Assembly: GCA_948099385.1 (NCBI GenBank)
Contig: CANUEZ040000156.1
Location: forward strand, 3,162,001 to 3,226,000
DNA length: 64,000 bases
Origin: Fasciola hepatica
Lineage: Eukaryota > Platyhelminthes > Trematoda > Plagiorchiida > Fasciolidae
Direction of reading: 5' to 3'
Shown here: piece after piece, positions 46,001 through 57,663 of the stretch
Numbering within the stretch: the first letter of the stretch is position 1
How the letters are laid out: each line of letters opens with the position of its first letter
The notes under the pieces: model-generated
What the model saw: only the letters and a program-made list of their open reading frames with translations
The model's database searches: none
What the model was told of the DNA's origin: nothing
Translations under genes and position numbers: made by a program

Positions 46001-48998
46001 TTTCGATCCGAATTACTGGGTTTGGATGATCGCGATACGCAGGTGATTTGGACGAATTACTTTGCATAAACTGGATAGGTGCTTAGAGGCGGACGCATGC
46101 CACCTTCGCTGTGGTCAGTCATCTGTATATGGATGTCCTGTGAGGATCGTATGTTCTATTCGATTCACAATTCGAAGGGAGAAGTTCCATGCGGAAAATT
46201 CAACTCATCTCGATTGTCTTGCGTACTCCGAATGTTAGATGTCTTTGAACTAACGATTTTCGCTCTCATCACCAGTGCGCTGATAAATGAAAATAATGAT
46301 GACTCCAGTACTTTGTCGAGTGACGACGACGGACCCTAATAACAAAAGTTAAGTTGTTGGAATATAGGCTCAGTTTAAAAACTTGTTCAACCGACAACGG
46401 TGAAATTATCCAAGCAGTAGGGTGATTTATCATCGAAAACTGATTTATGAGTCAAAACTTCCTGCTATTTATATTCGGTGTCAGCGGACCTAGTTCAAGC
46501 TCGTGCTTAAACACAATAACTGAATTTTTCCGGGTTTGTGATAATATTGTGCGATAGAAACCAGTAATTCTGAGCTTTCAGCAGTGTGGAAATACACCAA
46601 ATATCATTGGTAAAAAGATATCGATGGATGGCTGTTTGAGTTCAGGATTCCGTATCAGACGACATTGTCCGTCTGTTAAATTGTGTGGTTTGTAAGGGCA
46701 AAAAGAATGGTAGATAATGGAGAATTCACTTGCATTTTACGCATGCAAAAGTTTACACCGTGAGTCGGAATTGAACCAGTGACTTTCCACCAAGCCGTCA
46801 GTTGCGCAATACCAGCTGAGCTTTCACGGCAGGTTCAACCGGACACGAAAAACGCTAATGAACGTCCAGTGATTTGCAACCACTATCTCAGCGATACACC
46901 ACAACTATTCTGCTTCAATTTCTACTCACAGCACAAAGATTTGGATAGAGCCAATGCTTGTGGATTTTCTATTATCTACTTAACTCCAACTTCTTGTGTC
47001 AATAGTGGATTCTAAAAAAAGTAGGCTCACCACTTTGTCTTCGTTCAGTCACTTGTGTAGCTATTACCAGTAATGTGACTATTTTTATCTAAACAATCAT
47101 ATGATCTTTGATGTACATCTGACGAGATGACGTACTGATATGTTCTTCTTTTGGGTTTTCATTTTTAAAACTAGGTATTCTCGAGATTGATGATAGGACC
47201 AAAATAGATAACTAGTTACTGCTGGTTGTTTCTGCTGCTGTAGTGTTCAAGAACAACGGGCTGGTGATGAAATTCGATCGGTAATGTGAATGGTTATTGC
47301 TGTGCATATTTCGAGCTTATTCCACCATAGCCTGCAATTTTCATGCGGTTTGTTTTTGCTACCGTGGCCGCAAACCAGCACATGCTTTCCTATGAGGGTT
47401 TACCGCAACACCGAGAAATGCATCACATGTCTTCAAAGAGTATTTCAAATACGCTAGGGCCATGTTGCCATGTTCTGTCCCAATCCGATTTTCAAAACTT
47501 GAAGCAGATCAGTGTTGGGGTATGGGCTGAATCATCGCCGGTAGATAGCCAGGTTGCGTTAGCAGTTAGGCCTTGAGCACCTGTCCAGAATCCAGCTCAG
47601 GGTTTGAGTGAATGGAATCACAATCGACTGGACAACCGGTTGATAAGATGAGAAGGGATTCCCGTCAAATGGTGTCTGGCCATATTACCAATCAACCAGT
47701 CGAAGAGGAGTTATCATGGGCCGGCTTGGAGTAATTGGTTTGTGTTTGAATGGTTCGTGACGACGACTCTTACATCCTATGTAAATTGTCTGTTTTCTGT
47801 TAACAAAATGAGGTGAATCGAAGACTGAGCAGTTTTCTCACGGAATTAGTTTTTTTACAACACTGTCTGCCAGCTTGAGGTGTGCTGGTTATACCAGGAC
47901 CTAAAAATCTCATATGTAATGTGGCAAAACACCGTGTGCCAATTTTTATTTCCCCCGTCTAACGGTATGACCTAACAGTGAACCTGTTATTGCTGAAAAT
48001 TGCACATTGATTAACTCCTTCCGTAGTGTTCAGTACAACACAATCAATATTGCTGTCAACTGTCGTGTGAATTTAAGCTTACCTTTGTGCGTTTTTTCCA
48101 GAAGCCAATCAACAATCCACATGTGCCAGTTCTTGCTACACCAACTAATATGTGCAAAGATGAAAGTGGATCTGGAACTTTTTATGACCTTCTAGTTGCA
48201 ATCAAAACTTGCGTTCAGTGCGTGGGACGAAGAATGCATGCAAGAAGCACATTTATGACAAAAAATCTGTGGGGGCGTTTTCGTATTCGGTTTTTCTTTG
48301 TGACCGGCTTGCCTTCAAAATCACAACCCAACTTTTTCCACTTCGATGGCATCAACGTCAGTTTTCCAAAAAGAAGGTATAATGAAGTCGGGTGGTGGGT
48401 AGCTCAAACGAATCTGTTCAGTGAATCATCCAGGTACGGGGATTTGTTAGTCGGAGATTTCGAAGATCACTACTACTCACTGTATACAAAACAATTGTTC
48501 ACATTTCGTTGGCTTTCAGCTAATTGTACTCGATTTTCCAAATTATTCTTATTTCTGGACGATGACTATGGTGTGTTACCGGTCAACCTTATTCGTTTTG
48601 TCCAGTCTCTGCCATCAGAGATTCTACCAAGCCTGAATGTAGGTATCCGTTTTCAGAACCAGTTTCTTGTTCGCGACAATCGCAGTAAATGGGGCATGTC
48701 GAGAAACGAGATCCCGTGGCCAATTTACGCACCCTACTTTGCCGGGGCCGCGTTCATGCTCGGAAAAGATGTGCTCACCGATCTGGCCATCGGTATGTTG
48801 TTCCAAGCGCCGGGGCGCATTGACGACGCAGTGATGGGTATCACCATGTTCCGACTACGCTATCCTGTTTACACAACCAAAAAATTCAGCCATTATGTGG
48901 ACAGTACAGCCGACATGCAAACTAAAGTGTGTGCTCCGACCACATATATCGACAAGTACTTTGATTGGCGTACTAACAGTTTTCGGCAAAAGAAATGA
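43049..48998 (+). CDS. Glycosyltransferase family 31, beta-1,3-galactosyltransferase-like (two exons)
   Basis: Predicted Golgi type II membrane enzyme transferring a sugar, probably galactose or N-acetylglucosamine, in beta-1,3 linkage. Exon 1 is 43,049-43,492 (148 codons), with an in-frame TAA directly before the ATG. It ends at the donor ACG|GTAAGT. Exon 2 is 48,102-48,998, after the acceptor TTTTTTCCAG. Both junctions are phase 0, giving 446 residues. Residues 5-23 form a membrane anchor. Family motifs follow in order: RRMHARSTF (usual R.AIR.TW), FFFVTGL, YGDLLVGDFEDHYYSLYTK, the metal-binding DDD at about 301-303, PYFAGAAFML, and DDAVMGI at about 389-395 in place of the usual EDVY.G. Two N-glycosylation sequons occur near residues 233 and 289. 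Exact acceptor and donor sugars cannot be told; it is closest in style to brainiac-like enzymes. Confidence 0.85.
44300..44312. repeat. Poly-C run
   Basis: A run of about a dozen C residues in the intron, upstream of the Penelope-like element. Confidence 0.85.
44500..45778 (+). mobile_element. Truncated Penelope-like element in the GT31 intron, with inverted 3'-end copies
   Basis: One frame runs from 44,608 to a stop at 45,502-45,504, broken only by a TAA at 45,163-45,165. The first part is RT C-terminus (NTVAFLDVWTSRREDGS, HRKATWNGQYIHF, EEELQTVRRTSIQNGYPDRL, AEIVQRRLSGVI). The part after the stop is a GIY-YIG endonuclease: YSFTCSCGTTYIGRT, LLSERIREHH with the conserved arginine, and a glutamate in TAEAVSIRF. 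The RT core with YVDD is missing. The 3' end (45,669-45,778) reappears inverted at 44,500-44,612, directly against the truncation point. It is the same family as 22.5-23.9 kb. Confidence 0.88.
46757..46830 (-). repeat. tRNA-derived SINE head
   Basis: On the minus strand CCGTGA and TCACGG can close an acceptor-like stem around AGCTCAGCTGGTA (A box) and GGTTCAATTCC (B box). The anticodon arm does not fold properly, so this is a SINE or tRNA pseudogene. Confidence 0.6.
47508..47570 (+). repeat. Dispersed repeat copy
   Basis: GGGGTATGGGCTGAATCATC and following bases match 19,105-19,185 on the opposite strand. Confidence 0.6.
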
Positions 48999-50599
48999 TT
49001 ATCATGCAGTAATAGTCTGAAATGTTAATAGAATGCCTAAGAGGCACAAAAAAATTTATTTACATACATCTTAGCTTCGTTTTTGTGATTACTTCTAAAT
49101 TTGATTGGAAATGTCTCCCGACTACAAAGTGTTCTCCAGTGATCATCCCCTCAATGATTACAGAACCTATTTTCCGGAATGTAATATTGTTTGTAAACAT
49201 TCCTAACATTTGCATTAATCCTACTTTGACAATCATTACGGCGGAAGCTGTTTGGGTCCAATTCAGAAGGAAGTAGATTCACGAGCATATTTTAGCTTAT
49301 TTCCTCGCAGCATGGGAGTAATTTTTCGACACAATATTCGTGTTTTATTATGAGTAGCCATAACACCCACGGGAAAATTTACGCATCAGAGAGACACGAT
49401 TGATTACCGCATGTTTGAGAGTTAGTACAAACAAATTTAGGCGAGTGCTGTGTGATTTCTGACGTCCTTGTTCGATTATTGCACAACTGTTAGTATCTCA
49501 TCATTATACTAATTACAAACACCTTTGGATTTAAAACTCATGAATGGGATGATGAATAAGCAATACAGTTTTCATAATATTCTTTTCAATCTGGTTGTCT
49601 GGTAACATATGAATACTTCGACCTATTACATTTTAAAGTCCGATGAATATGATTGCACAGCATGTTCAGCGTAATGTGATTGATCTGCGGAATCAGTTCG
49701 TGTAAACTGTAACAAGAGTAAACGCATTCGCGCATGGCTCATTGGATAGCTTCATCGAATTCGATATTTTCATTCTGCTCTGGAGAGATACAGCTAACTG
49801 AATGGAATGTTGAGATTATTTCAAGCTGTGCGAGTGATTTGAGTTTAAATCACGTGAGCAAAATAATTTCGTTGCAAACCAAGCTGTTCGAAGGAAAATA
49901 GCTCTTCCTTGTCAGAGTGCTTTTTTGAGATTATACTATCGACTTTACTTTTGTCACTATAACTAAGGGTCAAAAATGCTCATATATGAAACTTATTTCA
50001 TCTCAACACAATCAAATTCAACCCTAATTTATCGAAATTTGATCATATTCAGCATAATTTTAAACTGAATGATTATATTTCTTTTTCACTTCATTCTATG
50101 CACAACGGCATTCGGTGTACTCTTTTTCCGATTTTGATTAACAAACTAGAAGGTGATTTAGTTTTCAAAGAATTCTGCACTCTAGAAACACAAAAAATTG
50201 GACCAGATTGGTGTCTCAACTGGCAAAGCAATTTACACGGATTTATACATGCTTGGTTCCATTGACTTATCACTATTTGCTTGACAAACCTCATAGCGTG
50301 CTGTTCCAGGGCTCCATCGTTTAATGTGTGAGGACCAAGATCGGTTCGGGGTGTATCTAAAATCGATGCGCCATGTAAAATGTTATGGTAAAATTTTATT
50401 GTTCAATAACACAGTGTGGTCGAAATTGGTGATGGGTTGTCGACGTTTCGGTCATCACGGGTAACCTTTTTCAAGACTGGTTTTACAATCAATCATACTG
50501 AAATTTCTCTACCCGAGTGATGATGTAAACATTTTCAAGATGCAGCAATTGCACAGGAAAGGGAATTAGTAAATTTGACCTGTTTTGGTCTGTCCCATC
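48999..50599. other. 3' flank of the GT31 gene, otherwise featureless
   Basis: AT-rich. No clear AATAAA polyadenylation signal could be assigned close to the stop. No other gene was recognised. Confidence 0.35.
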
Positions 50600-50979
50600 T
50601 GCACGTTCACAGTTCACGTAGGTCAGGTTCCGTCCCAGATTGTACCGACCAATCAGACAGTATTGCGTGTTGGACGGCCTTGGGCAGCTCAGTCCGATTG
50701 CACGCTTTATTTGGCATACAACTGTGACTCACATACTTGCCTTTGTTTGATTTTTCACTTGCTTGCGTCCACCTGGTCCTGCCATACGTTGCTACTGAAT
50801 GTATGTACATCCGTATAAGCGTGCCTTCTCTCTGCTTAACGAATTAGGGACGTAACATAGACGACTTCTCGTTCTCCCGGCTTTCTGCCCACTTCCTTTA
50901 TTTTCCGAAAAGTTGGCCTTTCGAATGCGCATGGGTCTTCCATTTCTTTGTTGGTTTGCTTTAGCTACCTTCACCTCAT

Positions 50980-52060
50980 ATGACTGGTTTCCCCAATATC
51001 TTAGGACTGTTCATTCCTTCCATTGATGAGGACTTTCTGGAACATCCAAAGTCCGTATTTCCTCCTCTTTTTCCACTTACGGTTGATCCTGCGCTTCACG
51101 GTCGTAATAAAACTTTTATGTCTCTTCTGTGTTGCAGACGTACTATATTTCACCGGGGTGTTGGGCTTTGGGCTCTGGAAGATCCGTCACTGTCGAGAGC
51201 AAAGTTCGAGTTCTTCTGCACAGCCTATGCACCAGGCTGTATTCCAAAACGACAAACATATGTTCCTTTGTTCCAGAAGCATGAAATAGGGGTCCTTACG
51301 AAATTTTTTTCACTTAATCTAATGTTTTCTCGCTATCTTCACCGACAGTTTGGTCTTGCCATTGAACTGATTGTGGTATGAATGACTGGTTCAATGTTCT
51401 AATTTACACTTGTGGATGAACGGTCGGAATTCTACAATCGTGACCTGGGGCTCGTTGTTAGAAAACAGTTTTGGCGGTATTCCGTGTCGGATGACATGAG
51501 AGCTGAAACGGTTGATTACCTTCGTTGTAATTGTGATACGGTGGAGGTCAATTTCAAAGAAGTCATTAGTAATCAACCGGAACTAGAAAATGTTCCCTTT
51601 GATGCTCGAAGATGTCAGTGGCTAAAATTTGTCACAGGTCGGTAGGCAGTTCTCGAAGCGACATTGTTTCTTTCATTTCCCTGTTCTCATGGGTTTGACG
51701 TAGTCCAAATCCTGATACGTAGCCTATGATTTGGTTTCTCACACCAGACTGGCGGGAAGCTTCATCTACTCTTCGAATGACACTGTTTGTGCTTTTGTAT
51801 GACAAATGAGGTCACATCATCAACCCGCCTTGAAATTGTTCCGGGACACAGTCGGTCTCTGAATACCAACCCGTTATCGACACAGAGTAATTCTCGCATT
51901 TTGAAAAATAAGGCTAGCTGCATTGTCATATCTTCTTTTGTCCTGGGTCATCGAGTAGAAAAGTTCTTCATAAGCTGTTGGAGTACATTGTCACGGGAGG
52001 TCGTTTTTCGTATTTCGATGAGATATTCATTACCTGAGGCACTCTAATCAATGGTCAAAA
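50980..52060 (-). pseudogene. Gypsy (K02A2.6-like) RNase H-integrase fragment
   Basis: Read on the minus strand, 52,060-51,830 gives the linker (EIRKTTSRDNVLQQLMKNF, FFKMRELLCVDNGLVF). About 51,660-51,391 gives ATDIFEHQREHFLV, DFFEIDLHRITITTKVI, and HVIRHGIPPKLFSNNEPQV, where SNNEP replaces SDNGP so the second catalytic aspartate is lost. About 51,380-51,230 gives YHNQFNGKTKLSVKIA and FMLLEQRN. Many stops and shifts are present. The glutamate of the triad is also changed (NGKTK for NGKAE). Confidence 0.75.
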
Positions 52061-52618
52061 CGTTCAAACTTCAAAGGCGCACTAGTGTCATTTGCGACTT
52101 GCGCTAAAGACAGCGTATCCGTGATAACCATCTGAGTTAGGAGCAAATAGACTAGTTCCTATTCGCACTTCAGGAGTCGGATTAACACTCATTGAAGACG
52201 CTTCAACACAAAACTTAGAGGTTCTGTAGTAATGGTTGTGAGTGACTTGTAATAAGTTTGAACTACGGCTTCGTGCCTTACGTATAAGTATTTAAAAGCT
52301 CTAAAGCAAATCCCCAGCGATCATTTGCTATTCTATCTCGACCCGAAAAAGAACGCGACTTCGAAAATCAGTTGGCTTTCCGCTTTGTATAAGTACTGTC
52401 TCCGGATCTGACTGATTGCTGTCACACTGAACAATCAAAGGCAGATGCAGTTGATGGTCCTGTGCTAACAGCCATCTTTATTTTTTCAAACGCAGACTAT
52501 TACTGTGCGCCCTGAGACCATTCTGTCCCCTTGTCGCTGAGTTGTCGTGTGGGCTATACTGCGTCGGCAAGGCTCGGCAGAAGTCTGCTTGAATAGTTGA
52601 TCATTCCATCGAGGCGTA

Positions 52619-52623
52619 CAACT
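52619..52623. other. Target-site duplication of the CsRn1-clade Gypsy element, low side
   Basis: CAACT here, repeated at 57,936-57,940 on the other side of the element. Confidence 0.8.
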
Positions 52624-52892
52624 TTAGGATTTATCTCAGTTAAGTCAGGACATGCTCCCGTATAGAGTCTATAGCCCGTGGTCCTCGGTATGTGACACGA
52701 TAGCGAATATACTCGGCAGCGCGCAAAGCAGAACTCAAAACGCTGGAGCGGGACAACGTGTGTATTGGAGGAGCGCAACGGCGTGCAGACGGTGTACACA
52801 GGTGTAGCAAGTGGCGCCACCAAATTCGGTAATTGTTCAAATAAAAAAATTTGTTAGTCTTCGTCATCGAGTGCTTTATTGGTAGCACTACA
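52624..52892 (-). repeat. 3' LTR of the CsRn1-clade Gypsy element
   Basis: 269 bp, about 90 percent identical by eye to 57,664-57,935. On the minus strand it begins TGTAGTGCTACC and ends ATCCTAA. It is preceded in element sense by a purine-rich tract (AGGGGGAGACCCC). Confidence 0.88.
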
Positions 52893-53630
52893 GGGGTCTC
52901 CCCCTAGAAGGCCGACGCAGTTGGGCTTCGACCCGTGATGGGTACGTCGGATTCGGTGGCGAGAGACGTTTTACATGCCTCCCGCCGCGATCGAACACCA
53001 CAACGAAGCCAGCACAAGCCGTTCTCCATGACTCACACTGGTTGCTGTTCGTAGATCGCAAAATTGTGTCCTCCTTAACATTTTATCCGATCGGGGTAGA
53101 TCCTGCCTGTGACCTGGCAGTGGTGATTGTGTTGTAGGGTTTGTCGTTGTCAGCATATCCCAAAGTTCCGTTTGTCTGTGGTTGTTATTGCCTTCGTAAA
53201 CGAGCCAGCGTCCGGCGTCAAATGAGTCCAGTCGCGATCCAATGAGCGTTGTGTTTGAGCCATGCGAGATCCTGGAATTCCAAATGGTTCTGTCCGACGG
53301 GACGAGCTGGAAGGCAAGAAACACAAGGAAGCTGCGCCTCGGGGCTCGGACGGATATTCGACTGAGGGGGACATACCGGCGCAATACAGGCTGCCGCTAC
53401 CCTTGTCGTGCTAACCACGTGGTCGTGCATTCATGCATAATAAAACTATGTACAAGTAGAATATGAAGAATAAAATTAAATATTTACAACTGTTACATAT
53501 TCAGGAAATCTCGTTGGCTGTCGCAGCTCGCGGCCGCGTCGATTTCTCCTATTGACGGGTGCAGCTGTCTCCCGTGGAGTTTGGTGTTGCAACAGGAAAT
53601 GGGGAGTCGTTAGTGGGAGTAACAGGAAGA
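52893..53630 (-). other. 3' untranslated part of the Gypsy element
   Basis: Overlapping open frames (53,384-52,971 and 53,374-53,150, minus) show no membrane segment, signal peptide or known motif. It may be 3' UTR or a nested insertion. CsRn1-clade elements are not known for a third gene. Confidence 0.4.
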
Positions 53631-54845
53631 CTAACCGAAGGTTGTGAGCAGGTGGGGGACATTGGGCGGGTTGTTCGGGTTGGGTTCTACCTCGATGAGG
53701 GCTAGTTTAAGGCGGTCTGTGCTGATGGTCTCTTTCCTGCCCTCGACGTCGGCCACGTATTTCTTTTCCTTTCGCTGGACGACGCGTAACGGGCCAGCGT
53801 GAGCCGCTTGTAGTGGTGATCGCACTGCATCTACTCGAATAAACACATGGCTGGCGGTCACTAGAGTGGTAGGTATGCAGTTGTTGAGGGTTTGTTCTCG
53901 TGGTGGGGTGGGCTTTATCACCCGCATTTGGTGTGACAACCGTTTTGCGTAATCCCCGTAACTAAAACTCACAGGTAGTAATGGAGAAACCAACTCACCT
54001 GGAAATCGTCATGTGCAACTGTAAACCAGTTCAGCCGCCGTAACACCCATATCGGCTTTAACGGTGTTACGCAGTCCTAAGAGGACGATCGGTAAAACTT
54101 CACTCCATAGAGGGTTATCACGAGCACGAAGGGCAGCATTCAGCTGGCGATGGAACCGCTCCACCATGCCATTAGCCTGAGGATGATAGGCCGTCGTCTT
54201 GTTGTGTCGGCAACCGAATGCGTTCAGTAGCTCGTGGAAGGCACCGTCAAAATGAGAACCACGGTCAGTGGTCACGACAGAAGAGCAACCGAACTGACTC
54301 ACCCAACTAGTTAGAAATGCTTTTGCAGCTTCCTCTGAGGTAGGACGGGGAATAGGTATGGCCTGTGGCCAGCGAGTGAAACGATCTACGCAAGTGAGGA
54401 TGTGGACGCAGCTGTTGGATGGTAGAAGAGGCCCCACGAGATCCACATGCACATGATGAAAACGTGCGTCCGGCTCACAGAATGTGCTTAACGTAGATTT
54501 AGTGTGACGATGAATTTTAACGCGTTGGCATTGAAGACGGGCGCGGGCCCAAAGACGTACGTCACGTTTGACGCAAGGCCAGGTTAATCGTTCGGTGATT
54601 AGTTTCACTGAGGCGGTTACACCAGGATGCGATAAGTTGTGGAGGCTGATAAAACTTGTCGGCGAAAACTGGCAGGAACTAGTGGTCGGGGTCGACCCTG
54701 TGACTCATCCCAAATAATAGTTACGTCCGAAGTTGGAAGGGTCACTGGCACTAGGTGCAGGGAGCTGCTGTTTCTGAGTTGCTCTACCTCAGGCTCTGTT
54801 GTTCGGGCTGCGGCGATTGCTTCTAGGTCTATGCCCATGGGTAGT
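53631..54845 (-). pseudogene. Gypsy integrase (CsRn1 clade)
   Basis: The N-terminal linker is 54,838-54,617. A frame change near 54,615 leads into 54,608-54,009, the remainder of the zinc-binding domain (ARARLQCQRVKIH) and the catalytic core. The triad is complete: D56 in VDLVGP, D115 in TTDRGSHF, E150 in NGMVERFHR. The core frame ends at a stop near 54,010. The C-terminal region continues at 53,993-53,631 (VFIRVDAVRSPLQAAHAGPL, KEKKYVADVEGR). Confidence 0.88.
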
Positions 54846-56132
54846 GGGTCGTCGATATTGTGGACGCGTGAGAGTGCGTCTGTTACTGGACTGTGTGCCC
54901 CAGAGACGTGTCGAATGTCCGTAGTAAACTGCGAAACATAGTTTAGGTGGCGAATCTCGCGTCAGAAGCTGATCGGAGAGCGTTCACTAGTGGTTTATTA
55001 TCTGTGAACACTGTGAACGTTTGGCCCTCGAGTGTGTGCCGGAAGTGTCGGATACCCAAATAGATTGCCAGTAGTTCTCTGCTAAACGTACTATATCAGG
55101 ATTCCTCAGGTTGGAGACGCTTTAGAAGAAAGCTATTGCTTGCCATGAATTGTTGATGAATTGCTGCAACACTGCTCCAACAGCCGTGTCCGAAGCATCT
55201 GTTCCTAATGCCAGGGGAGCAGAAGGATCGGGATGTGAAAGGAGTGCTATGTTGGCGATAGCTTCCTTGACCAAAGCAAACGCTGCCTGCGCCGTGTTGT
55301 GGAAAATGAATTTTCGCTTACTTCTACGTAAAAGGTCTGTTAGAGGCTGCATTATTTCGGCGCAATGTGGGATAAAGCGGCGATAAAAGTTAACCAAGCC
55401 AGAAAATTGGTGCAATTGTCGGTAAGAGTGAGGCTCAGAATAGTCGCGAATTGCCGCCACCTTGTCAGGCAGGGGCTGTATGCCTGAGGCTGAGATTTCG
55501 TGACCTAGGAACGTGATGGTCGTCCTACCTAATTCGCACTTGGTAGGGATAATAGTTACACCGTGTTGGTTAAGGCTCTCAAAAAAAAGCACGCAGGTGT
55601 GCCATATGCTCTTTTTCTGAAGAACTTGCCAAAAAATATCGTCTAAGTACACGTAGACATTCTTCAAACCGCGTGTTGCTTCATGCATAAACCTTTGAAA
55701 GGTTTGGGCTGCATTGCTGAGCCCAAAAGTCATGGGCAAAAACTCGAATATTCCGAATGGATTTGTGACAGCGGTTTTAGGGCTGTCAGCCTCTGCAACT
55801 GGGATTTGGTGGTAGGCTCTAACGAAGTCCATTCGGCTGAAAACAGAACAACCAGACAGAGTAGAAGTAAGATCTTGAATATGTGGAATGGGGTACCTGT
55901 CTGTGATAGTAGCCTGGTTGAGGGCTCTATAGTCACCGCAGGGGCGCCAGTCGCCATTAAGTTTAGGAACCATGTGAGGGGACGAGGCCCAAGGGATACT
56001 GGATGGGCCTAATTCTACCATGTGTTCGAACTCAGCCTGTGCTACGCGGAGCTTGTCTAGTGTACAGCGAAGTAGTCGGCTAAATGCTGGGGGTCCTTTA
56101 GTGACAATATGGTGGGTAACGTTAGTGGTCAC
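54846..56132 (-). pseudogene. Gypsy reverse transcriptase and RNase H (CsRn1 clade)
   Basis: The frame 56,132-55,122 (336 codons) holds the RT: SPHMVPKLNGDWRPCGDYRALN, MDFVRAYHQIPV, FLPMTFGLSNAAQTFQRFM, and the active site YLDD at residues 162-165. The RNase H start is LGTDASDTAVGAVLQQ. A stop interrupts near 55,100. The RNase H then continues on the minus strand (SRELLAIYLGIRHFRHTLEG, FTDNKPLVNAL, VSGAHSPVTDALSR) to about 54,850. RT catalytic residues are intact. Confidence 0.9.
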
Positions 56133-56773
56133 CGGGGAAGGGGTCCAGATTGTCTTAGCATTGCCGGGTAAGCCGAAAGGAGTTCTGCTTGGGGGTGTTC
56201 GGCCTGAGGTTCGATGTTTAGGGGCGTGATGTGATTGACGGAGGAATACGAACCGGTTACGGAAAGAGAAGTCTGTCGGTCGACAACTCTCCGGTCTCGT
56301 GCATCGATCAGGAGGTCGAAACGGTCAAGGAAATTGATACCTAGTATGGGATACGGGACGTCTGCTACTATGAACACCCAGCGGAAGGTGCGACGTAGGC
56401 ATAAGTTGAGCGTGAGTGACTTACAGCCGTAAGTAGCAATAGGGGTGCCGTTGGCAGCATGGGGTTGTCGGATTGACGGAGTCGTTGCATCACCTGCTTC
56501 CTTTGGAATGACACTAATTGCTGCACCGGTGCCACTTAGGAACAGGTTATTGGAAACTAAATTTCGAACATGCAACAGACGACTGCTATTATGGCTGCCT
56601 ACCGCGTTAGTCGTCGGAACGCGTCGGTTGTTAGTTTCCCTGCTTGGCACCTGGGAAGGTGCAACCGGTTTCGCAGTGCCGGGCCTTCTCCCCAAAACGT
56701 TTGTGGTATCGGCAGTACGTTGATCGAGATGGGTTAACCAGGTGGTCAGGGGAAGGGCTTCTGAGACGTTCAC
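56129..56773 (-). pseudogene. Gypsy protease region (CsRn1 clade)
   Basis: A retropepsin-like domain with LFLSGTGAAISVIP where the family has a DTGA active site. The catalytic aspartate is replaced by glycine, so the protease should be dead. Downstream GINFLDRFDLLIDARDRRVVD is the typical C-terminal part. The frame overlaps gag on one side and RT on the other. Confidence 0.85.
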
Positions 56774-57445
56774 GTCGGTCAGAGTTGTGATAAGATTTAC
56801 GGTTTCTGCAGTGAGAACAACCAGGAGAGGAAAAACGTCTGAAAGCCCGCTCGAAAGCAGCTATCAGAGTGTCCTCGGAGTGCGTTCCTAGGGTGGGAGC
56901 GGTGGTCTTAGGGCTGCTCGAGTTTGTTATGGCAGTAATTTGTGAATGGTACCGTTCCATAATACCGTCCGCTAGTTTTTCCGCTTCTGTGAGCTTAAGG
57001 TGATTAGAAACCTCGAGCAGTGCTTGAATATTGGGTGGTAGTCGCTGTACCCACAACTCCTTAATGACTTTTTCCTCTAAAAGTTGTCCCGCCAGCTGCT
57101 ACATTTCTTCCAGTAATGCAGAGGGCTTATTGCTACCTAACTCTGTCCCTTGGGTCAGCCGTTTCAGTCTGGATGATTCTGACGGCAAAAGACAACGGAT
57201 TACCGCGTCTTTCACGGCTGTGTAAGAACTGTTATTGAATATTACGTCGCGTATCTGAGTAGCAACGTCACGGGGAAGGCGACCGATAGTCCACGGGTTC
57301 GTTCGCTTGTGATTCTATGTGATTCAAACTCTGCCTCTAACATATAAAACCAGAGTTGAGGGTCACCAATAAAAAACTCAGGGACGGCTAGGGAGACTGT
57401 CGAAACGGACGGTTCCGGATCAGGTTCGCAGTCGTCGCTAGCCAT
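56631..57445 (-). pseudogene. Gypsy Gag (CsRn1 clade)
   Basis: Starts MASDDCEPDPEPSV at 57,445 with VPEFFIGDPQLWFYMLEAEF, the usual capsid start. A frameshift lies near 57,270 and a TAG near 57,100. The frame 57,056-56,631 has WVQRLPPNIQALLEV and the nucleocapsid motif C-RY-H-...-C-ETG-C, spacing C-x2-H-x9-C-x3-C. Confidence 0.87.
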
Positions 57446-57639
57446 AATTGCAATGGTATATCAAATGTAAAACGATATATAAAAGTCAATTCAGCAATCG
57501 TGAAACACTTATCGATATAAGAAAAAATATAAGAGGGATATAGTAACAGAAATCAGGAATTTACCGTTTATATGACGGAAAAATTGTATATGTAAACGAA
57601 TAAATGTGATTGAGGGACTTACGAGTGTCCTTCGAGGAT

Positions 57640-57661
57640 TGAATATTGTTCGGGCTCACCA
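57640..57661 (-). promoter_or_regulatory. Primer-binding site of the Gypsy element
   Basis: Two bases beyond the 5' LTR end in element sense is TGGTGAGCCCGAAC. It matches the complement of a tRNA-Trp 3' end apart from one or two bases. tRNA-Trp priming is reported for CsRn1 elements. Confidence 0.65.
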
Positions 57662-57663
57662 GT

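Larger units (their letters stand above)
43493..48101 (+). other. Intron of the GT31 gene
   Basis: The intron is 4,609 bp, GT-AG, phase 0. It holds a truncated Penelope-like element (44.5-45.8 kb), a tRNA-derived SINE (46.76-46.83 kb) and a copy of a dispersed repeat (47,508-47,570). A 67-codon frame at 43,736-43,939 and an 86-codon frame at 46,079-46,339 have no recognised motif. Confidence 0.75.

Noticed and set aside
48087..48101. Five codons upstream of the second GT31 exon that extend the frame
   Set aside because: They are the polypyrimidine tract and AG acceptor (TTTTTTCCAG); the frame there has no ATG.
50431..50480. Hammerhead remnant on the minus strand (GTGATGACCGAAACGTC)
   Set aside because: The core-like pieces abut with no stem II between them and CTGATGA is changed; too weak to call, though it may be a relic of a Penelope-type end.
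51412..51645. 77-codon plus-strand frame
   Set aside because: It is antisense to clear integrase sequence on the minus strand.
52971..53430. Envelope gene of the Gypsy element
   Set aside because: Overlapping frames lack signal peptide, membrane anchor and known motifs; CsRn1-clade elements are not known to have env.
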